DNA of 64,000 nucleotides from Periplaneta americana (GCF_040183065.1 NC_091119.1:62048892-62112891), one strand, 5' to 3'; numbered from the stretch's first letter, positions 34,411-48,062 are shown. The notes: generated by a model not told the origin, from the sequence alone. Translations and numbers: made by a program.

Positions 34411-35284
34411 TGCATTCTTATCAGTTTATTACTAAGGGTGAAGAAGAAAAGGAAGAAGAGGGATGGTAAAAAAAAGGAACCAAATATTTCCTGGTAACAA
34501 TAGCACAAGCGAATGTCAGGCCCATTAACCATCTTTTCGAAATTCTTAATAAACCTCAAATATGTTTTATGTAATCTTACGAAAAATAATTAACTAATTA
34601 CACTCTACACTTTACAAATAAAATAAAATATCTTAATTGTGAATTTAAAAAGAGTTTCTTTGGTAACGGAAAATGGAAGATTTACTTCTTATTTGATTGT
34701 ATACGAAATAATTTGGGGACTGTATATCTTTTGAATGACGGTTCAAGAATATAAACGGTACCTAATATCATTCATATGATAAAAGGAATTTAATTATTGC
34801 AAATCACGTAAAACGTGTAATGATACAGACTGTCTATGTGTTGGTCCATTTTCAAAATGTTTGAATCTCAGTGCCGTAGGGTGCTGAGGTTTTATTTCAC
34901 TTTTCAATGCTGAACGAACATACAGTAATATCCAGTGATTTAGCTGCATCGGAACACTGTTCCGGAAAGTAAAATTTGTATATCGGTGGCTAAGAACGAG
35001 ACTGTTCTAAGTCCAACTTTTTATAAGAAAGAAATCTGTGTTTCATTGTGTTTCAGTTCTTGTCTACATAGGCCTATATGGAATCGAACAAAATTATAAA
35101 CATTCCTTTCCACAAGGTTGCTATGAAGCTATTTTAATTTGTTTCATGAAGCTTTGAATGTCAGGAGCTTAAAATAGCTATCCTGGAAATATATATATAT
35201 ATATAAAATAAAATGGAAAAAGAGAGAGAGAGCGGGGGGGGGGGATGCCACCAAACTTTTTTTTTTTTTTACAACTGAATCACA
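34411..35284. other. Unique-looking AT-rich DNA with simple repeats
   Basis: No gene recognised. Simple repeats cluster at the right edge: (TA)n at 35189-35203, (GA)n, G10 and T12 within 35220-35270, just before a retrotransposon 5' truncation point. Confidence 0.5.
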
Positions 35285-36045
35285 GTCAAACATTGTGGGT
35301 CATTCAAGTTTGTTAAGCACTATTACCATACCAAATTTGTCCCCGATTAAAATACACGGCACCGAAATTCCGTTCAGTGAATCAGTAAAGAATCTAGGTA
35401 TTTATATGGATAAAAGTTTAAATTGGAACATTCAAGTTGCAGAAACCTGCAAAAAAGTATTCTCATTAATCCACTCGTTTAGACGATTGAAGAAAAATGT
35501 TAGTGCAAACACTCGTGATGCCCCACTTCGATTACTGTGATATTCTGTTTACTGACCTAAGCGTTACTTCGGCGCAGAGACTACAACGTGTTCATAATAT
35601 GTGCGTCTGCTTCGTCTGAAATATTCGCCGGGCTGATCACGTAACACCATCCCTCGAAATGTTGTCCTGGCTCCGTCTAGAAGATCGTAGGAAAATCCAC
35701 TGTCTTTCCCTTCTCTTTCACATATTGCATTTCTCCACTCCTGTCTATCTTGCGTCTCGTTTTCAAAATTTATCCACCCATCATAACCTAGACACACGAT
35801 CACAACACTCCTCAATATTATCCATTCCCTCCCACCGAACATCCTCATATTCATCTTCTTTCACTGTGGCTGTTCCTCGACTTTGGAATTCCCTACCGAG
35901 TAATGTCAGGGACTGTCAGACATCAAACCAATTTAAGAATAGGCTAACGAGATATTTTTCTAACAATTATTGTTAACAATAATAGCTGTTTCAAGTTTCT
36001 CAAAGTTTAATTGTTATATATATCACAGATAAATATCTAAATTAT

Positions 36046-36089
<44 letters not shown>

Positions 36090-36110
36090 TACTACTACTA
36101 TTATTATTAC

Positions 36111-36174
<64 letters not shown>

Positions 36175-36400
36175 ACTATTTCTTACCAATGTTTATTATT
36201 GTCACACTAACATTAGTTATCCAATTTTCATTATTTACTTTCATGTTGTTTTATGATCTAGATATTAATGTAATAACTATGTAAGCAAATGTATTTAATT
36301 TGAATTAGAGTCTGGCTGGGTGGAAGAGAAGGAATACTGGCCTTAGCTCTGCCAGATTAAATAAATAAATTATTATCATTAAATTATTATTATTATTAAA
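35285..36400 (+). pseudogene. 5'-truncated non-LTR element, family B
   Basis: Frames encode ESVKNLGIYMDKSLNWNIQV (near 35370-35430), FRRLKKNVSANT, then after a frame change MPHFDYCDILFTDLSV, and LSWLRLEDRRKIHCLSLLFH through PRLWNSLPSNVRDCQTSNQF with a stop at 35974-35976. This is the RT thumb plus carboxy terminus of a CR1/L2-like ORF2. Trinucleotide tracts (36048-36172) and the terminal hairpin (36311-36355) follow. At least one frameshift and one internal stop are present. The same family as 16567-17060. Confidence 0.9.
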
Positions 36401-39400
36401 TCACTGGTAACATTCCATTGATGTGGGGTCGAAAGATCATTGGGGTCCACACCTAACATAAGGATGTAAAGTAACAATGCAAAAAAGTAAGAAACAAGAC
36501 AACGTGCAATTTATTACTATATTTGTGTTAGTGCTGTACAATGTTAAAATATATCTCCCAATTCAAACTTTTTTTCCGTAAGTAATGATTCAACATTTGA
36601 CAGACAAATTGTAAAACTTTCACTCACTTGCTGAAATGTTCGTTTCACTCAACTGCACAATCTTCCTTTAGCACACACAAAATGTCTGTGTTCGTCGATG
36701 ATAAATGCACCATAGTTTCTATTTATTTACATATTCAGAGATTGAGGTGTAGCAAACGTACAGAAATTATCAACTGAACTTAAAACGAAAGTTACAACGC
36801 GCAAGAAAAATGCATCGTACTTAAGATTCAGAATTAAGAACACTCAGTTACACTTTCTATATTGTGAAGACAATTTATAAAATTTCTCTGTCCAAATTAT
36901 ATTCATACATTTAATTTAGATGCTTAGTCATTAAGAACTATCTGTGTCACAAAACAACTATTGGTACAAACTGAAAGTGATAAACATGCAACTTTGAACT
37001 ATCTGTAAGTACACTACACCATCGTTTCACATGCAAACAGAATGTTTGAAATTTATGTATAAAAAAGTATTTTACAGTAATCCAATCACTGAGACACCAA
37101 GAAATATCATTCACAAAACACAGTGCACATTACAAAATAATAGGAATTTATTTTCACGAAAAGAACATAACACAAAATTCGTACTCTTCTTACGAAAATT
37201 CGTCCAATACCAGTACATATGAGCATCCTGTTTTATCCACAGACGTACCTAGAAATAGTGCTTTGGTATGACAGGGACTTAAAAATACAAACAAGATAAT
37301 CTGATCTCACTTACATTAGGCCTATAACATATATAATAAAATACTTACCGAGTATTCTAACATTAAATCAATGGTCAATTACTGATCATTGATATTTGTT
37401 CTTTGTGTTGGCCACAGACAATCGTGTGTGTGGATCATTTTAAAATCAATGTGCATGTGAAAACTGGTTGTCTAAACTCAGGACATGCTTTCAGACCAGG
37501 TTTACTAACAATGTTTCTTATTTACAAAATCGTATAACTATTTCAAATGTACACAACTTTAAAATACATTTCCTAAAAACGCTTTCCAGTAATTACCTAT
37601 AAAATATAAGCACACATTATTCTAAAAATAAAGTTGTACTAAATTCGGGAAGACCCCATTTCAGAGTAAGAGTTGGTGTTTTATTTCTTGTATGAAGTGA
37701 TTGCAGTTCTCTAAGAAAACGAATTTGAAAATAAAAATCTTAGCGCCCACATCTCAATCTCAGATGTTAAGAGAATTTGAAAGGTAAAATTACTCAATTT
37801 GAGGAAGAAATTATGGTTACAGAAAGTCTTTGGAGTGGCCTTCCTTCTCTAGCACAACGAAACTTAAACTGTACGATAATTCTACTCTTGTCCCAACTTT
37901 GTGAGTTTTCCTTCGTAGAATTTTATCTCTTATTGGTTATAATTTGACTCGATTGCACACTCATTGTTGTGAACAGTTTTAATATACAAATTTTCTGTTC
38001 ATATAACTGACATTTGAAAATATTAAGATTTCAAGTATGTTTACATTGTTTGTGATTAAGAACCTACGTGAAAATATAAAAAGAACTTAAGAGAATAATG
38101 AGTAAGACGCCAACCAAAACTGCGGACCTTGTGAGCTGATTATTTGATATTTCTTTCTTTGGAGCGTGCGGTACTTATCAAAACCAAAAACTTCTTCTGT
38201 GTTATATACAATTCAGCTTAATGGGTTCTGATATCTTGAACCGTCTTGTTTAGGGGACACGTACAATTTTCATCCAAAATTTGTGAAATGTAAACTACAT
38301 AAACAGGCCTACAATACTATCATCTGTACACAATTTGGTTCTATTATGGCTAACAGTTTTCAAATTATATTTTTTAAAATATATTTTATATTTACGCCAC
38401 TAAAAAGACTCCTTACATCAAAGTTTTCAAAATTTCTATCTCATATTTGGTCAAAAGCTTGAAAATGGTCATGGGAATAAAAATTAATTACCTTTTTGAG
38501 CTCATTCTAAACTAAAATCAGAATAAATTGTTTAATTTAATGAATTTACCATTACAGCATATTTAATCTAGCTGAAATATGAATATGCCCCGAAGGTACT
38601 TAATATTAATATTTCATACAAATGCTAATTAAATTTTATTTATCAACACTTTATTGACCTCTGTGAGAAGTTTTAGACCTATCTGACAATAATAAATTGT
38701 TGTGCAAGGAGCTTTTCTATTCAATACTACTTAAAATTTTAAAGTCGAGAAAACAGCACAAAAAATTTCTCTCAACACACTCAAGCAATGTATGCTCGGC
38801 CACATTTTATTATATGGCTAGATCATTTAAAACAGTCTCAAATATAATTAAGGTCATAAAAACAAAAAAAGTGGAGTTTATTAATTTTTTTCAGCATTAT
38901 TTCACCATGGTGTCCCCTTAACAGGTCCCACACGTATATAAGACCTAATCGAAATATATTTAAAAGTTTCAGCATAATAATTTACGAATTTTCAAACTGA
39001 ATACTATATTCATGCATTCTGGATCTGATTTGACTTGGCGAATGAAATTGTAACTATTTGTTCCATCAAGTTTTTCTTTTTACAACAATTTCGCATGAAG
39101 ACGGTCTACAAGAAGCTGTCTCATGCTGCAGTTCAATAGCGAGTGGAAAATGTCACACATTCTGGAACGTAACACATTTCTCTAACAACAAACAGCGTCT
39201 CGCAAAGATAAGAAAGTGTGCTTGACATTAATACTCGTGCAAATTATCTTCATATAAAAGCATAATTGCAGATATTTTTCTGAGAGGTGCATTAAAACAT
39301 TGAGCAATATCCAACATTAAAATAATTATTTGTACAGATAAAATAATAAAAGTTCATAGGTCAAGGAACACAGGCGTGTCCTTTTCCTGAGCTCTCATTC

Positions 39401-41558
39401 TCATGTACATACAAAGTTTCTCACAGCCTACACAGAGTTCAGCAGGTGAACTTCAGGCACATGCCAATGTCTCCCACAGCCTGCGTATGTAATTTCATAG
39501 AATTTGGTTTGAGATTCTGTTGTGTGAGTTGAAACCACATTCAGTCTCTTTGAGTTAAAAGCACTTGTGGTGTAAGTACACTTAGAATTGCACTGTAGTC
39601 TTAGAATAAAAATCATATGTCGTTCGAGAGTTGTTAAAAGAATCATATTCTAAGGATAAATACATATTATGTATCTTTGCGTACCAATCTTACTCTTTAA
39701 TATTGAAAATAAGAGTTCTTGGTTTGTAGCACATGAAGACTGCAGAGGAAAAACTTGATAAGTCACGATTTACTGTTTTTACACGAGTACAAGTTAAAAG
39801 TTTCAAGACCCATTATATCCTATTGTCTTTGGTTATCATTCTTCAAATTTCTTTGGACTAATGAGGTTGTTATTCTGTACAGTTAAACTACAAAAATCTA
39901 CACTACCTGAGCTATTACATGACATATAAAACAGAAAATCGATCATTTTGGACTTATCACGTTTTTCCCCAGTGCTCTTCACATAGAAGTGTGTGATTTC
40001 CTATAACATTGTAGAATAAACCTTCATATTCTTTTGTATTACAAAGGCACATCATAACACAGAGTTTATGTTGTGATCACAAACCTTCACGAAAGTTAAA
40101 CTGTCTCGAAAGGGCGTCGTTTTTAGTTTTTGTGTTCTTTTATGATGTAACGAAGTATATAAATTGTTTTAAGAAGTCTAGATAATAATATTAACACATT
40201 TCAGTAAACTGACAATGAAATGACAAATGATAATGTTGAAAGTGTTGAAACTGCTGAGGTATTTTATACTTCAAGTCCTTCTTAACTTTATTAGATTAAC
40301 AAAATTTAATTTTGAACATTTCTTTTGTTTGTTGAAATTTCATTATCTTCGTCATAAAAACTTTTGCACCTTGATATGGAAATTGGCATCCCAGAGAACG
40401 CATCACAAAGTATATGTAATTAAAATTGACTGATTTGTTAAAAATATGAACCAGCTTCATTTGAGGCAATCTAATCATGTTAGTTAACGAATTTTAATAC
40501 CTTTTGTCAATAGAAAGGATCTTTGGATCTCGAAATTTGATCGCTGTATATGATGCAGATCATACTGATCTACTAACTCCTTAATCATACTTAGCATGGG
40601 TTAATATAAATTAAAAGCATTTCAGAAATTGTCCGTTCAGGAAGTATCAGATTGTGTTTTACATTAATTACTCGTTTTCAGTATACAAACTGCTCACAAA
40701 ATAAAGCTTCATTACATTTCTTTCAAATACTATTCTAGTTTATTGTGAAATAATTTGTTGATATAGTCAGTGCTGTAGTGATCCAAGTACCAACTTCTTT
40801 TGGAAAACAATTATTTTCTTAAAACTAGAAGGGCAAAAGTCGTAATCCACATACGGACAATTAATTTAGAATATGTAATAACAGATGGCATCACAAATAA
40901 GATACCGTATATAGAAACATTAATTGATTATAGGAAATGCAAACACATTTCCTCCTTTTTCTCAAAAGTAAGGTTTTGAGGTATCCATATACTAACAAAT
41001 ATATGTTTCTTTGCATCAGATCATGAAACTTTTGCACTCCTAGTGTATTATTGTCTGTGGAATCTATTTTATTGTAGATTAAATATTGAAAAATCGTTTA
41101 ATAAATGACAGTATTATACGGATTATAAATTCAGCAGATGGATTTTTTTAAAGGAGACAAATGCACATTCTTAGCCACATAGGCTGGTAAGAGTAAACAT
41201 CAGGAGTTTGCAGTGATTAAGTTATGAAACAAATATTTGAATTCACGCCAAAACAACTTGTTTTATATGAGAAGACTTTTGAGACAGACATAGAAAATTT
41301 CAGGGCTTTTAATACACTTATAACTGAGTTTTTCTATACTATTCTAGAGCACAATGCCCATAAACAGAAATACGAAATTTAATAATATATTTAACTACAA
41401 CTGTAGAAACGATAATTAATGTAAAAAATTAGACTTAATAAACAATGATTGCAAAAGGGGCTCTTCCTCTTCTTTTCCACGCTGTATTTTGAGAGTGGAG
41501 ATATTTCAGCTACTTTCACTTTTATTCCCACTGTGGGGTTCATTATCGGGTTAATATC
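36401..41558 (-). other. Transposon-free AT-rich region, possible long 3' UTR
   Basis: About 5.1 kb without recognisable transposons, satellites or long simple repeats, in contrast to everything around it. It lies directly downstream (minus strand) of the terminal coding exon ending at 41559. A minus-strand AATAAA signal is present near 36512 (TTTATT on top), with many others inside. A TGTAAATA Pumilio-type word (minus strand) lies near 36726. Long 3' UTRs of this kind are common for insect neural and developmental regulators. The boundary is inferred. Confidence 0.35.
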
Positions 41559-41666
41559 TTAATTACCATTTCCTGCTTTTGCTATTGATCCTAACCTTAC
41601 ATTTCCATTATTGTTGCCATTATCGCCATTTAATAACGTTTGTGGCTGCTGAAGATCTTCTGAATT
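41559..41666 (-). CDS. Candidate terminal coding exon, Asn/Gly-rich
   Basis: On the minus strand a pyrimidine-rich tract and acceptor (CTTGTAACTTTCAG) end at 41667. The exon then reads 35 codons, starting NSEDLQQPQTLLNGDNG and ending AKAGNGN, with TAA at 41561-41559. The Asn/Gly-rich composition matches the tail of the other exon at 44852-45378 (TLGNGNNNNK). A possible phase-0 donor (AAG|GTGGTT at 44915/44914) would join the two in frame, giving an alternative carboxy terminus. The family is not recognised. Splicing needs transcript evidence. Confidence 0.5.
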   Translation of the reverse strand, partial: NSEDLQQPQTLLNGDNGNNNGNVRLGSIAKAGNGN

Positions 41667-41896
41667 CTGAAAGTTACAAGAGAGGATTAAATGGACTGAC
41701 TATTAGGTCTACATAATAATTTTTATCACAATAATTTTAAATAGTAATAAAAACGATGTTGAAGTGAGGTCTTAAAAAACGCATTGTGAATTAAAGATAA
41801 TCATGAATGGATAAGAGTTACCCCCTCATTCTGTGCACACTTTTAGAGTCAGTTTAAGGATGTGTTACTAAGGAGCAGCACATACGGCCATATGAC
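41667..41896 (-). other. Presumed intron sequence
   Basis: AT-rich sequence between the terminal exon acceptor and an interspersed repeat. Nothing else seen. Confidence 0.35.
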
Positions 41897-42192
41897 ATTA
41901 GTTCATGCCACTTCATTGCTACAAATACGACTTCATTTTAAGGTCAACATGTTCCTTCTGAGTGAGTTATAACTCTGTAGAAAGCTTGAGTTCTCTTTTA
42001 AAAAAATTACTTATGATTTCAACAAAACTTTTCTTACCTATTTAAATAGAGATTCTTCTGCGGCTCGACCAATGTATGTCTCAACCTTGTCAATAATCCA
42101 TACTCAATGGAGTAATGCAAGCCAATTTTGCAGCAGGCATACCAACTATGAAAAATTCACGAGAGCACTCTTACCCTCAGTTACCCTATGTG
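41897..42192 (+). repeat. Interspersed repeat, copy 2
   Basis: Partner of 2321-2620. It is more degraded in the middle (for example TATTTAAATAGAGATTC inserted relative to copy 1). It lies in the presumed intron. Confidence 0.75.
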
Positions 42193-44434
42193 TGCAGAAA
42201 CATGAATTTAATAATTTTTTAATGAATTAGCAGAATCGGTTGTAATTTGTACTTTTTATTCAGGCTTTCATGTCTGAGAATCTCGCGAAATCTAAATTTT
42301 AACAATTTTATTTGGCTTATGAGATAACATTTTACCGTTGTTAAAATTTTAAATTATGAAAAACTTTAAGTCCTTAAGTACAATTTCTTAAAGAAATAAC
42401 ATGCAATATGTTGGAAACATAAAGTTATTTATTATTGAATTCGTAAACGGTTGTTCTGTAGAGATAAAATTTGAAATTATGTATTTATTTTATTTTCGTA
42501 ATGCAAGGTATGCGCGTGGGTCTATATAGGTTTTTCGGGAAATTTGAGATTGTCTTGAGAGAGACGTCAAATTCATTCGCTTCCAAACTCTATATTTCTT
42601 TTTAAGAATGATGCCCAAGTTACTAACTTCTGGGGAGAATTTCTCGAAATTTTAATCGACAATAGCCTGTGATCATGGAAAACACATGAAGTTCGGTCAT
42701 TAGTGATATCGTGAGCGTCATATCAGAAGTCTTGTACGCTTGCTGGGTTACATAATCTCGTAAATTACATCGTCTGTATTCAAGTGTTTAGTGCTGAATT
42801 AGCCATAATGTTTATATTCCGCTTGGTTAATTATTTACTACATTTAATTATTAATTATTATATTAGCAGTATGCCTACAGTTAATTCCTTTCCAATACGG
42901 TATTGTGATTTTATTTACAGACAACCTACAGAAATGATGCACAAAGTTTCTTTGCACACAGAATGTATCTGAGAGGCCTTAGAATTTTCATAGTAGATAT
43001 CCTATGATCCATCTCAGGAATCTGTACAGTAAATTTACGCATGTGGGGGAGTGAATGGGAGGAGTCTATCTATACCGGAGTATATTGCGGGCAGCATCAG
43101 CTCGAGGCCGCTAAGGGGCAAGATGCCCGTGATAGCAGACGGTATTAATAGAAAGATTTTCGACCTGACATTTTAACTGCAGTAGAGTTCAGATAGAAAT
43201 GATCATCTCCCTGCAAGCTTCGTTCAAGCTTGGCCCTAGCCCTCCCACATACCACTTGCGCAGAGGTCTTGTTTCGTCTTTCTACTCTACAGATTCCCGG
43301 GACGGATCATAGTTGAAATCCCGGAGAGTTCTTCTTGGATTTGTGATTGGCAAACTCATGTTGTGGAAGTTTTTTTATGGGTATTCTTGTTCCTATTGAG
43401 ATTTTCACCATTTTTCCATAGCTTACTCAATAATAAACTTTAACAAGAATGTATCGTACCATCTTCCCAGGAACCAATTCCATGGAAGTCTTACGGTGAA
43501 TCCCCGGAATTGGCACTGACACCAGACCATTTGGGTGTGATATCATACAAATAAGTATTTGAAACTATAGGTGACATCCAATGATGGAATTTTGGTTACA
43601 AATTCGTCTTTAAAACTCTGTGTATTAATTGTCCACTATGTAAACTTCTTATTACTGGAAGTAATTTAATTGTGAATATGTAGTGTCATAGGTTTTGGAG
43701 CTCGGTTTCGTTATCAAGGAAGACGAGGGAAGTGAAACCTATCTGCTGGAACTATTATCAACATCTATTATCCATGGCTGAACCACTTTCGCATAATTCA
43801 CAATATCATCCTTATTACAGATGAAGTACTAAGGAACAACATTGCCTCACAGCTATTATCTTCCATAAAGACATCTTCTATGGACCGCTTATGGTGGAAC
43901 AGGTAACCAAGCGATTTGCCCAGCTCAACATTATGTTCTTGTTAGCGGACTGAATGGATAGGTCTGATTTCTTTGCCTCTCTGATGAGTAGGTCTGAAAC
44001 ATTGGATGTTTCTACAGGTATGAAAGCGTAAAAAAGTTATAGGCCGATCCACGCTGAACATCGGAAAGTTGTAAAGATACCACACACTACTAAACAGTAC
44101 TTCAGACTAATCTCGCTTGTCAGACCAAGATGACAATAGAGTAGACAATAAGCCACTAAGGATGACTTTGATGTTTCGTTATTTTGAGTATTTTTATGAG
44201 GTAGCCTATGCAGTACTACAGCCGTCTGATTACTGTATGGTAGATATAGGCCTATTATTTGAAATACTGCAACGCAATTCATCATTTTAAAAGAGTCATA
44301 ACTAACATTTCCTCTATTTTTCATTATTACATCTGCCCAGATCTACCACTGCTCTGAACAAAAGATTTTTATACGATCTGACGTCCTCGTGGCACTTCAG
44401 ATGTGCTTTCAGTATGGTTTTAAATTTAAAAAAT
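42193..44434. other. No recognised gene; presumed intron
   Basis: Mixed AT-rich sequence with a more GC-balanced patch at 43020-43540. Short frames at 42784-42972 and 44037-44324 have no recognisable domain. Confidence 0.4.
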
Positions 44435-44655
44435 GAGCAGCGCGGCAAAAATTCAATATCCAACGCAGCATTTCAGTGACTGTATAACTTACAGGAATGT
44501 CGGATAAGCTTATATTATCGAAAAGGTTGGAAGTGCAATTTCAACAGCACGGCAAAAATTCAGTATGCGACGCAACCTTTCAGTTACTGCGCAGCTTAGC
44601 TTACTGGAACACTGAATAAGCACATATTATCCAAAACTCGTTGGAAGTGCGCTCT
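44435..44655 (+). repeat. Two-copy tandem duplication of about 110 bp
   Basis: GCAGCGCGGCAAAAATTCAA..GGTTGGAAGTGC (44436-44535) is followed by ACAGCACGGCAAAAATTCAG..CGTTGGAAGTGC (44545-44652). The copies share most positions but have diverged. Confidence 0.8.
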
Positions 44656-44851
44656 AGACGTGGCCAGAGCGCGGGTTCCTAAAATATGCTGCAACCCATT
44701 TCGAGAGACAGACATTGAAGGCTGTGATGAGGAGAGACATTGTCCCTTAATACAGATGCCTTAACCCTACTGTCAATCGAAGATTTCTGAGCTGTAAGTA
44801 CATCTTAATGACTGTTTTTCTTGTGGTGTTTAGCCACTTCGAGACTTGGTC

Positions 44852-45378
44852 TTATGAGGACATGGACACCACAGTTGGTCTTTCCATGTTTTCGGAACCA
44901 CCCATGACAACCACCTTGTTATTGTTGTTGCCGTTGCCCAGAGTGACGATGTGGGGCGAGGCCCCTAGGTCGGACTCGCCAGGGGAGTGCGAGGTCATGA
45001 GCACGGGGGACCTGTTGCTGGCGTTGTGGTGGTGCTCCGCGGGGGGCGGGGAAGGACACTCCACCTTGGGCACGGAGGTCGCGTGGCTGCTGCCGTGGTT
45101 GATGTGGTGCATGAGGTCGTAGTAAGCGTTGAGCGGAGGGCTGGACACGCCGGTGCCGCCGCCACCCCCGTTGGAGCCGCTCTGGTGGTGCAAGTGCGGT
45201 GAGTGGTGGTACGGGACGTGCTGGCTGGTGGTGTACAGGCTGGAGTACTGCAGTGCCGGACTGGCGCTGCTGGTGCCGCCGTGTCCCAACAGACTCAGCC
45301 CGGTGTGGCCGTTGTTGACGCTGGAGCTCGTGTGATGGTTCAGCGCCGACGGACCCGTGCGGCAGTCACCATAGTTGT
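44852..45378 (-). CDS. Coding exon, His/Gly/Ser-rich regulatory-type protein
   Basis: On the minus strand a strong acceptor (TTTTTGTTACAG) ends at 45379. The following 527 bases read without a stop to TGA/TAA-type termination at 44852, giving 174 residues after a split codon. The sequence begins NYGDCRTGPSALNHHTSSSV. It then has a GHGGTSSASPALQYSSLYTT segment, a His cluster (VPYHHSPHLHHQ), GSNGGGGGTG, a Pro-rich SVPKVECPSPPPAEHHH and an Asn run (LGNGNNNN). Such low-complexity, GC-rich exons are usual in insect developmental transcription factors. No DNA-binding domain lies in this exon, and I do not recognise the gene. Upstream exons would be beyond 45.4 kb. Confidence 0.65.
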
Positions 45379-47339
45379 CTGTAACAAAAACCATCACATG
45401 TTGACTTCGTTGTAAAATCAATAGTAATGTCTGTTTAATGCGCATTTTGTTTATTTCACTTGTGATCATCCCTTCCCTTGCGTGTTGCATGGGATTGTTA
45501 CCAACTCCCACATTTTTTGTTTTAGAAACAGCGGCATATTGATTTACACCATTTAGCTTTGGTCAAATTAGCAAACTGTTTTATTTCAACTACTTTAATT
45601 CTATAAATAGTGATGTGGCACTACCCATACCAAATAAATAAAAGGAATTTTTTTTCTGTTATCACAACCCTTTATTCGCAGGTCCCCATAAATCCACATA
45701 AAAAGGTTGATGGGGCGAGAGTCGTATACGAGACACTAACTGTAGCAGAAGGCTTAACAAGTTTTCTAGCTCCGGCACACCTCTGCCTTTCCAACTTCAA
45801 CTCCTCTCGGCATGTTTTGATTCTCAACTTCCCACAGAGCCCTTTCCTCTACAGCTGATCTATGGCAGGCTCAGCCTCAGCTAGGGAGTCAATAGTAGAA
45901 GTTATTCCACGCCTCTTGTAATCATTCTATCTTAGATTGTCAGCTCGAGAGTCTATTAGCAGAAGTTATCCCACCCCTCCTGTAACCGTTATATCTTATG
46001 CTATGTCAGCCCTAAGCAATTTATCCTGTGGTTTGATTATTACAAGCATCTTCAATCCATTACACATAATACATGTTTCACAGTGAACTCTCGTAAAGCC
46101 TGTATAGTAGTTGTTCAAACACTGAACGTCTGAACTACTACCTATATGCTGGCAAGTAACATTTGATATGGCTGAAGACAAATATTGTTTATAATTATTA
46201 GAGAGTGTATGGGAAGAAAGATGAACATCCACGTAAGATGTTTCTAAGTAAAATTAAATTTCTTTTTGCTACGACTGTTCATTAGAAGTGCTAAACATAT
46301 TATATTTTCATCAAACTTTAGATAGGTTAAATTATGCAAATGATTTAAAGTGCAACTTATTGTACGGTACAGCTCTTGTTCTTCATTAATAACAATTTCG
46401 AATAATTAATATCCCAAATGAGCGCTGAAAAAGGGACGAAGGTCCTAAAAAAACTAGAAAAGAATTATGAGTGTCCTCATACTACAGAAATATTAACAGC
46501 CACAATTAACCAGAATTCTTATAAAATAATGTATCGAATTTTCTATTTATTTTTCCTTGCTTCCCTGACATCTTAATCTTTATTTCCCTGTAGGCTCTAC
46601 AACTTTTCTACAAATAACTTAAAAATCGCGCACCCATTGTTAAAGCCACTTTCAGATAAATCAATAAATTGACTAGTGGTCAGAGAGCTGCAAAATAGCG
46701 CTTACAACCGGGTTAGATTCGACCGGTTAGAGAACATCCGTCAAGATCGGCAATCGACCGAATATTCGATTTTTAACCAGTTACGCCTTATGTTTTGAAC
46801 ATAAGGTAGACAGAACACCATACATGAAACCGACATTTTCTGAGTACACAAACGGAGTAACAATTGAAGGAAAATTACACTATCTTATTAAAAGATGTGT
46901 TTGCTTCATATAGGTCTACAATTATTGACTGGACACTTTAATACACTTATCTTCGTAACTAATACATAAATACACAAATGGATACCGGTAACAACAAAGG
47001 AAATAAGTTTAATGCATAATATGAAATCTGGTGTGTAAAGAAGTGCAAGAATAAAATAAATTACAATTACTTACTAAAGCGAAGAGCAAATAAGTGCAGA
47101 GGCCTACATTCTAGTGTAATATTTACATTTTGAACTCAAAATGCGTACCTCTAAAACAGTACCGGTAGTTGTTAATATATAATGCCTTTTAATTACTTTA
47201 AAAAGCTGCATTATTATTACAGTAATACATTTTTTAAGAAAATAGAGTATTATTAACAAAAAGAAAAGTACTCTGAAGCTCAAATGCTTGTACTTTCACG
47301 AAGAATATTGTTGCTCTTGAAGGTACCCAACTGTAATAC
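45379..47339. other. Presumed intron or intergenic DNA
   Basis: No exon was recognised. A two-copy tandem duplication of about 65-70 bp lies near 45880-46015 (AGTCAATAGTAGAAGTTATT.. and AGTCTATTAGCAGAAGTTAT..). Confidence 0.45.
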
Positions 47340-47530
47340 CTGGACTGGATGAATAAATCAATCAACGAATCTATGAATGAATCAATGAATGAATTAATCA
47401 ATCAATCAGTGTATCAATGAATGAATGAATTAATCAATCAATCAATTCATACATGACTGAATTAATTAAACGCTGTATGAATGAATTAATGAGTCGATGA
47501 ATGGATGAATCAATCGATGATTGATTGATT
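47340..47530. repeat. Imperfect (GAAT)/(ATCA) tetranucleotide repeat
   Basis: Runs of GAATGAAT and ATCAATCA with interruptions. Confidence 0.9.
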
Positions 47531-47787
47531 ATACTGAGAGAGGAAGAATTATTAATTAAATGATAAGCCTACACGATGATGATAAACTTGTCCTTACAAG
47601 GGATCTTGTAACTCCAGCATGGCTCAATGTGGTCTGCTTTTTTCGTCCACCCATAAAGAATGAGAAACAACTCGAATATTCGACAAACCGACCCAAAGAC
47701 ACTCGGCGAGATGGAAGAACTTTGCATACTGACTATAGCGCCAGGCGTTCAATAGCAATATATAATTTGTATTTTTCGTAACCGATT

Positions 47788-48062
47788 GTGCACGACTCTG
47801 GTAGCGGTTATAGTGATAACTGTTGGATCAAAGGTTCGCGAGTTCAAATCTGACCGAGGACAATAGAATCGAAAGAGGGGTAAAATTCTTAGCGTGACTT
47901 CCTCTGGGAGAAAAGTAAAGCTGAGGAGATCCTTAGTCGTAGAATACTCCATGTAAAAGATTTTTGTCCCTGACTGTGAACTCCAGACAAGTTTGGTGGT
48001 CATTTCTCTCGCGTTGTAGTTCTAAGCTGAAGAACCTCTCAAGTTGAGAGCGTAGTTTGAAG
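47788..48062 (+). mobile_element. SINE-like tRNA-derived element, family C
   Basis: The head resembles a tRNA (TGGTAGCGGTTATAGTGATA as A-box region, GAGTTCAAATCTG as B-box near 47840). The body shares GAATCGAAAG..GGTAAAATTCTTA and GCTGAAGAACCTCTCAAGTT with 56942-57213 in the same orientation. Divergence is high, so this is an old family. Confidence 0.75.

Noticed and set aside
44808..45415. Plus-strand frames at 44808-45122, 44987-45202, 45129-45335 and 45203-45415
   Set aside because: They are antisense shadows of the GC-rich minus-strand exon and have no splice or domain support.
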